From Coleophoma eucalyptorum (taxonomy: Eukaryota > Ascomycota > Leotiomycetes > Helotiales > Dermateaceae), in contig JALRME010000019.1 of assembly GCA_026120035.1 (NCBI GenBank), positions 496,001 to 560,000 of the forward strand: a stretch of DNA of 64,000 bases. Reading direction: 5' to 3'. The position numbers and the translations under genes are program-made. Each line of letters opens with the position of its first letter. Within the stretch, counting starts at the first letter, position 1. Positions 58,436 through 64,000 of this stretch are shown piece by piece. The notes beneath the pieces are model-generated. The model had not been told where the DNA came from, did not search any database, and was given only the letters and a program-made list of their open reading frames with translations.

Positions 58436-59537
58436 TTAAATTTTGCTGAAAACGGACAAAGAAGACCTTGCTTTACCACCGGAGTAGTCGAACATGCAGT
58501 TATCCTCGCAACTGCTACCAAGGGAGGCGTTGTCAACCCACGCAGGCTCCCAGTAAAAGAGACCGACACCATTGCTGACAGCAGCGACAACAGCTGCAAC
58601 ATCCTCAACCCAGGTGGTTTGGCCAGCAGCGGAGAATGGAATAGAGCTAGCATCGGATGGGAAGCTGTAAGCAGGGCTTGTGCACTCCTCGGGCCAGTCG
58701 GTTTCGGCAATGACGAGCTCCTTGCCATAGGTGGAAGCAAGGTTGGTCATGCTGGTCTTGAGAGCAGCAAGGGTGGCGGAGGAGCTGTAGAATGGGTAGT
58801 AAGAGAGACCGATCATGTCGAAGTCAGTGTCGACCAAGATGGACTCGCTGAGGATGGCGTTGTAGAACCACTCTTGGGTTTCCCAGTTCCAGCCGTTGTC
58901 GGTGTGAATCATAATCTTGGGCTGGGTGGTAAGGTCGGAGTCCTTGATTCCCCATGCGGCAGAGTGGAGGAGAGATGCGACATTGTACATGTCGGAGCTC
59001 TCTCCAGTTGGCCAGAGCAGACCGTTGGTAACCTCGTTTCCGATGGAGACGATGCTGAGAGGGATCGAATTTGCAGCGAATTCGTTGCAAACCGACTTTG
59101 TGTAGTTGTACAAGGTGTAGGTGAGATCATCGATGTCCGTGGGCCATCCGGAAGGAATAGTCTGCGAGCTAAGTTAGTATTACGAACGAGGGAAATTTTA
59201 TTAAGGTATGACATACCTGATCACCGGTGTCGGCCCAAGTGTCGCTGAAGTGCATATCAAGATAGATATCCAGACCGGCGGCTTTGGCTCTCGCACCGAG
59301 CTTGATGTTGTAAGCCAAATCGTAGTCGCCGGTACCAGTCCACAGGCGTTGTCGGACGGTGTTCACGCCATTATCGGCCAGGAGTGTCTCGAGCGCAGTC
59401 GTGGTTCCGCTGGTTGAAGACCATGTAATGCCAGCATTTTCTTCAACAATAGTGGATGACCAGTCAGCACCTTTGTAAGTAAGGGCAGCTTCAGCAGATG
59501 CTGCAAGCAGAGAAACGAATGTAAGAGCCGGAAGCAT
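58436..59537 (-). CDS. Secreted arabinogalactan endo-beta-1,4-galactanase, GH53
   Basis: Exons 59537-59217 and 59161-58436 (55-bp intron) give 348 aa. A signal peptide (MLPALTFVSLLAASAEA) is followed by a (beta/alpha)8 barrel of family GH53. Catalytic residues are Glu150 (acid/base, SIGNEVTNG) and Glu260 (nucleophile, VIAETDWP). Other family landmarks are GADWSSTIVEENAG, VNTVRQRLWTG, DIYLDMHFSDTWAD and the C-terminal GLFYWEPAWVDN. The enzyme cuts beta-1,4-galactan side chains of pectin, releasing galacto-oligosaccharides. Length is typical for fungal GH53. The promoter has a TATA-like stretch about 100 bp upstream of the start. Secretion fits with the neighbouring GMC flavoenzyme and the CE2 esterase. 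Confidence 0.96.
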
Positions 59538-59635
59538 GTTGGCAGCGCGAAAAAAGAATGGAATAACAAGTTGTGAAAGGGATGGACAAGCGTTGGAAAA
59601 GGAAACAGTCCAACAAGTATAAGAAGAAGCCTACA

Positions 59636-59648
59636 CTTATAATATATT
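59636..59648 (-). promoter_or_regulatory. TATA-like element of the galactanase gene
   Basis: On the minus strand the stretch reads TATATTATAAG about 100-110 bp upstream of the start codon at 59537. Assigned by motif and spacing only. Confidence 0.4.
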
Positions 59649-61569
59649 TCCGATACCCTCGAACCTCCGCCCGAAGAGTTGCGTGGTGGTGGCCCCTGAG
59701 CTGCCAAATTGGACCAGGAGCAATATATATCTTCAAGGTGATTGATGGGGACAAAGGAGCGGAGACCGGTCCAGGGGTGGCAGGCACATTGGATGGTCCT
59801 GAAACCGAACAAAATCCCTGTTCCGCCCATGTTGAGTTCATCGCCTGACGGACTGAGATGTCAACCCCACATAAGCAATTTACCCGCGGCCTCGCTTGTG
59901 GAATAAAGGCTGGTGTTTTGACCGCGCCTCGTGTCTCGCGGATGAAAAACACTCGATCGAGTCAATGCAGCGCTGTGATTGAAAGATTCGGGAAACATGC
60001 GTCATTCATTTGTGGAGATTCTGCTTGTGGTAAAGTGCATCTAATGTAGAATGGAACCATAAAAGATGCATATTTGGTGTGCGCAACGTTTATATGTCGG
60101 GCTGGGTGATTCGACCCCGAACAATTGTGGGGATGTAGAATACACCAAGTACACGCTTCAGCAACAGCGCCGTGTAAGATCTTGGCGACCGACTAAGGAC
60201 CGTACCTAGTGCCTGGTTGTTGCGTGAATTGTAGTCCTGCTGCTTTCAAAATTGAAGGTCAAGCGCCTTGGATAGACCCAAAAGGCTTTTGAACCTATTT
60301 GATTTCCTCAACCCGCAATGTTGTTAACAGAAACCTAATTCTCACGAGCTTGAGCAGCTAAGAGGCATCTGGTTGGTTGTGTCCCTACCCCCTACAGTAC
60401 AGTAGAAAATGTTCTGGCGAAAGATGAATAACAGGAGACCTGGGCTCGGTACTTTAACGGGTGTTGTTTACTACAGTCCTTGCTTTGCCGTGGATATCTC
60501 ACGCATCGCATAATGAGCCGTTCTTTTTTCTTTCGCAAATGCACGATTCTCAGCTAGATCACTGGGCCAAGCAAGGCATGTTCACGGTAGATGATTTGAC
60601 TGCCGGCACCTCCGAACTTGAACAGTGATAGCCGAGCACAATCGAGATTAGCCATAGTCTCCCTCCTTACACCGTCGAGGGCGAAGGCATCGCATCCAAG
60701 TACAAGTCCATGGGTTTGTGGCTGCTACAAGGATTTATGGGAAGGTTTAGAAACAAAAAAAAGTCGTCGATCTTCTGCTTGGAAGGTTCCAATGTGGGCT
60801 TGTGAGTAAAGGAGTAGGGAACGGAACAATATTTTACCGGGATATTTGTTTTCCGTGGGACAAACACCGCCAATTCAATCCAAGCCTTCGAATGCTTCAA
60901 GCCCTCTTTCCTTCCCTTGCTTGGGGAAGTCAGAAGTGCATGGGCTGAAATACAGCTGACAAGAGACCTGCGAGACTCATGTTGCGGTAAAACTGCGCCT
61001 TCTCTCCTTGCTTTATGTCATTTCCCTCTTGACCCTGGAATTCCGGGGCCGGTGAGTTCGTCTGAACCCGAACAAAATTTACTCCTATGCCGGACAGGCG
61101 TTTGAAGTCTGTGCTTTCAAATACGCCTGAGATGTCATGCGCACCGCACATTTCTTGCAGCTTTCAGACTCCTTTGCCGAGAGGATCTTTGTGGCTCTTA
61201 CGGATGTTTACTGTTGCATGCTCTTTCCATGCAAGGAGTGACAGGTGTCACTCTAATCCAAGATCTTTCGCCGCCTTCCGCCAGCTGCAATGTCAAGCTC
61301 AGCCCTGTCAGCCTAGATCTTGGCGAGCTTAGGCTAGGAGCAATCCAATACGTTAAATACGAGATCCTCTAGCTTCAATGACGTCTCTGGTTCGCTTGGT
61401 ACGACTTGAGTGTATTTTAAGGGTCCGAAAGCTTATTGTTGCTGTACTCGAGGGAATCTCATCTAGTGACCTCGTGTTGGCCGATCGTGGAACTATTAAT
61501 TCTACGGTACGAGGGATCTTCATTTACGTACTACCACCGTTTCCCGTCATGGTGTACTACCTCGGCCAT

Positions 61570-61577
61570 TATATATA
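61570..61577 (+). promoter_or_regulatory. TATA box of the GMC oxidoreductase gene
   Basis: TATATATA lies about 115 bp upstream of the start at 61687, followed by ACAGACAGACATG. Motif and spacing fit a core promoter. Confidence 0.45.
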
Positions 61578-61686
61578 CAGACAGACATGACGCCTACAGT
61601 TGATTTTCTGGAGTAGACCTCATAAGATCAAGCCTTATCAACGCTTCTTTCCTTTTTTCTGCCGACTGTGCCATTATATATCCGCC

Positions 61687-63417
61687 ATGTTGTTGAAACA
61701 CTTGTCCTGGTCCGTCGTTCTTGGGACGGCGGTTGCTCAGTACGGTGGTGATTGGACTACACAGCAATGGGACAGAATTATAGTCGGAGCAGGACCGGCC
61801 GGAATAATTGGTCAGTACACTGCCATATACATCGTAATTCTTTTGACTAACGGAGATGCAGTTGCGGATCGCATGTCAGAAGCTGGATTGAGTACTCTTC
61901 TAATCGAAGGTGGTGGTCCATCATATGGCATCAATGGTGGTGATCTTGATTCTCGACGTCCAGCATGGTTGAGTGGGACAAATCTTACTAGAGTCGACGT
62001 GCCCGGCCTGTACAAATCCATTTTCGCCGATGGAAATGGTCTTGCTTGCGGTGCCGAGGTGAATGCCTATGGAGGTTGTACGATTGGAGGAAGCTCAGCC
62101 ATTAATGCAGGATTGTTCTTTGAACCACCAGCTAGTGACTGGGATCTCTACTTCCCCGAAGGCTGGAAGTCTACCGATATGGATGCTGCTATACAAAGAC
62201 TGTACTCGAGGCAGCCGTCGACAAACCTCACTTCCGCTGATGGTATCCGCTACCTGCAAACTGGATATGATGCTGCGAGGAAGTGGCTAGTTGACGGACT
62301 GCAGTTCAAGGATGTAGATATCAACGGGCAAGCAGACGACAAAGTTTCCGTCTTCGGCTATCCAATATTTGATTATAACAATGGCCAAAGAGGCGGACCA
62401 GTAACTACATATCTCCAGACCGCACTTGCAAGACCAAACTTCCACCTACAAAGTGGCACACGAGTCGTCCGCGTCGAACGAATTCTCGATCATGCAACAG
62501 GAGTCACTGTGCTTCTCAACAATACAGAGACTGTGGTTCAGCTTACACCAAACGGAAGAGTAATTCTCAGCGGCGGTGCCATCCAAAGTCCGGGCCTACT
62601 CATGCATTCAGGCATTGGCGATGCTTCTGTACTCACTAATCTTCAAGCTGCGGGAAAACTTTCAGCAAATATGCCAAGCAGCGACTGGATCAATTCAACT
62701 TCCATTGGCGCAGGACTATTTGACAACCCCAATACGTTTATTGAGCTCCAGGGAGATAGCATTCAGGCTTATAGCTACGTCTACGATAACCCCCCTGCCG
62801 CCGATTCACAGCCCTACCTTCAAAACAGGAGCGGACCCTACACTTTCGCGTCCGAAACTTCTGTCTTTTGGGACACAACCACACACGAAGATGGCTCTGT
62901 AGCTGCCTTCCAAGGAACTATTGACTCATCTGGTTATAGCGATTTCACGAATGCAAACACCATTACGCTGAATGTATATGGAACGAGTGGGCTCAAATCG
63001 ACCGGATCTGTGGTTCTAGATGCAAACTTTGTGCCAGGTCCGGATGGAAATGTGTATTACTCCAACCCGCAGGATAGTTTGGACATCGCAGGTTTTATCT
63101 ACAAAATATTTGCTGCACTTCCCTCGTCTGGGTTGACGCCAATGAACATCCCCCAGACTGCCTCATTGCAGGATATTCAGACATACATCACCACACCATC
63201 AGCGTATGCGCGAGGCCAGGTGAATCATTGGTCCAGCAGTTGTCGAATTGGGGCCTGCGTAGATGTGAACGCAGCTGTACTGGGTATGAGTAACCTCCAT
63301 GTGGTGGACGGTAGCATCGTGGCTCCATTGACGGTCAACCCGCAATTTGGCATCATGGCTGCTGCTGAGAAGGCTGCTGAGATGATCCTGAAGATGGATG
63401 GGCTGAGCCTTCTTTGA
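61687..63417 (+). CDS. Secreted GMC oxidoreductase, cellobiose-dehydrogenase flavodomain-like (AA3_1-type)
   Basis: Exons 61687-61810 and 61862-63417 give 559 aa. The intron is 51 bp (GTCAGT donor, GACTAAC branch point, GATGCAG acceptor) and is free of stop codons; splicing restores the FAD-binding motif GAGPAGIIVADRMSEAG, so removal is required. A signal peptide (about 1-17, ending GTAVA) precedes the dinucleotide fold (GAGPAG at 34-39; LLIEGGGPS), the GMC signature area (GGCTIGGSSAINAG), and the catalytic His of NHWSSSCRIG with the NPQFGIMAAAEKAA C-terminal block. The pattern resembles the dehydrogenase part of cellobiose dehydrogenase, but no N-terminal haem domain or C-terminal CBM is present. 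Such enzymes oxidise oligosaccharides and can feed electrons or H2O2 to other oxidases. Substrate is not shown. Confidence 0.88.
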   Translation: MLLKHLSWSVVLGTAVAQYGGDWTTQQWDRIIVGAGPAGIIGQYTAIYIVILLTNGDAVADRMSEAGLSTLLIEGGGPSYGINGGDLDSRRPAWLSGTNLTRVDVPGLYKSIFADGNGLACGAEVNAYGGCTIGGSSAINAGLFFEPPASDWDLYFPEGWKSTDMDAAIQRLYSRQPSTNLTSADGIRYLQTGYDAARKWLVDGLQFKDVDINGQADDKVSVFGYPIFDYNNGQRGGPVTTYLQTALARPNFHLQSGTRVVRVERILDHATGVTVLLNNTETVVQLTPNGRVILSGGAIQSPGLLMHSGIGDASVLTNLQAAGKLSANMPSSDWINSTSIGAGLFDNPNTFIELQGDSIQAYSYVYDNPPAADSQPYLQNRSGPYTFASETSVFWDTTTHEDGSVAAFQGTIDSSGYSDFTNANTITLNVYGTSGLKSTGSVVLDANFVPGPDGNVYYSNPQDSLDIAGFIYKIFAALPSSGLTPMNIPQTASLQDIQTYITTPSAYARGQVNHWSSSCRIGACVDVNAAVLGMSNLHVVDGSIVAPLTVNPQFGIMAAAEKAAEMILKMDGLSLL

Positions 63418-64000
63418 GTGCAGATTAGTCCTGCATTGTATAAGGTGCGTTGGCGTTGGGAGAATCAAAATCAGATAAAGATGGGATAATTATATTGTTA
63501 ATCATAATCAAGAGCAAGTTTTCCATTAGGAATAACGAATCTTTAATACTTTTCATGATCCCAATTGAGATGGAGAATGAGTCTCGACACGCATCTCAAG
63601 ATGATCCATACCGATGCAGTTTACAGGACGAGTTGTGGATAGAGCAAAGAAGGTATATATCAATCACTAAAAAAGGTTTTATTACCAGGACCACAGGTTG
63701 TGCTATGGTTCTCTCTCTTTACCAATAAAGGTCAATCCTCCTCACTTGGTAGAACTTAGTCTGGTGTTGGCCATTACGTGAAAGAGAGACCGAAGTTCGC
63801 CACCACCATCCTGACTTGGCTAGTTTTTGCTTCCTCCTCTATTACGGGGGGCGAGAAGAGGGAAGTCAAGGTGAAGGAAAGGTCTGGCAATACGAAAGAG
63901 TGCAAGGCAGAGGCACTTCATGCACCAGTGCGTATCATAGGTCGTGCAATTGAAGTCACCAAATCAGCTCAAGCAGGTCACTCACTCACTGTCCAGACTT
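63418..64000. other. Downstream region to the right edge
   Basis: 583 bp after the GMC gene. A 92-codon frame (63450-63728) is AT-rich and without recognised domains. No gene is supported up to the window edge. Confidence 0.45.

Larger units (their letters stand above)
59538..61686. other. Divergent intergenic region, galactanase / GMC oxidoreductase
   Basis: 2.1 kb between divergent start codons; should carry both promoters at its ends (TATA-like elements at 59636-59648 and 61570-61577). The centre has only short unsupported frames and no recognised repeat. Confidence 0.5.

Noticed and set aside
1..64000. tRNA, 5S rRNA, CRISPR and intact transposons
   Set aside because: Looked for characteristic sequences by eye on both strands and found none; a covariance-model and repeat-library search would be decisive.

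Overview
This window is nuclear DNA from a filamentous ascomycete. Genes are dense but monocistronic. Most are split by short introns of about 49-110 bp with GTAAGT-like donors and CTAAC-like branch points. Protein families typical of Pezizomycotina are present: an FlbC-like regulator, a Rax1-like RGS protein, a quinate gene cluster and an Arp1-type amidase. A Leotiomycete-like fungus is my guess; the sequence does not prove the class. Exon models below were checked by hand: every complete model has donor, acceptor and reading phase consistent and a total length divisible by three. I saw no tRNA, rRNA, CRISPR array or intact transposon.

Layout. 0-23 kb is mostly housekeeping: an unidentified gene cut by the left edge, a Naa50-like acetyltransferase with a PCNA-binding motif, a Rax1-like RGS membrane protein, an NTF2-like DUF1348 protein, an Asp f 3-type peroxiredoxin, a large ferric reductase, a stress-response A/B-barrel protein, exosome subunit Rrp43, the Set1/COMPASS subunit Spp1 and a BLOC-1 subunit Cnl1. 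At 24.4-25.8 kb lies a secreted CE2-type esterase. From 25.8 to 41.5 kb the window is gene-poor, and the only secure gene is an FlbC-like C2H2 factor (30.4-31.6 kb) with almost 10 kb of gene-free DNA upstream. The Rab escort protein gene (41.5-43.4 kb) marks the return to dense coding.

44-52 kb is a compact quinate utilisation cluster: quinate permease, quinate/shikimate dehydrogenase, an intradiol ring-cleavage dioxygenase and a type II 3-dehydroquinase, arranged as two divergent pairs. Together they could import quinate, oxidise it to 3-dehydroquinate, dehydrate that to 3-dehydroshikimate, and cleave the aromatic product. Dehydroshikimate dehydratase and the QutA/QutR regulators are not in the window. 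Both shared promoters carry imperfect matches to the QutA/QA-1F operator.

52-64 kb holds a 641-residue protein of unknown function, an Arp1-type amidase, a secreted GH53 endo-galactanase and a secreted cellobiose-dehydrogenase-like GMC flavoenzyme. With the CE2 esterase and the quinate genes, this gives the right-hand part a plant-biomass-degrading character.
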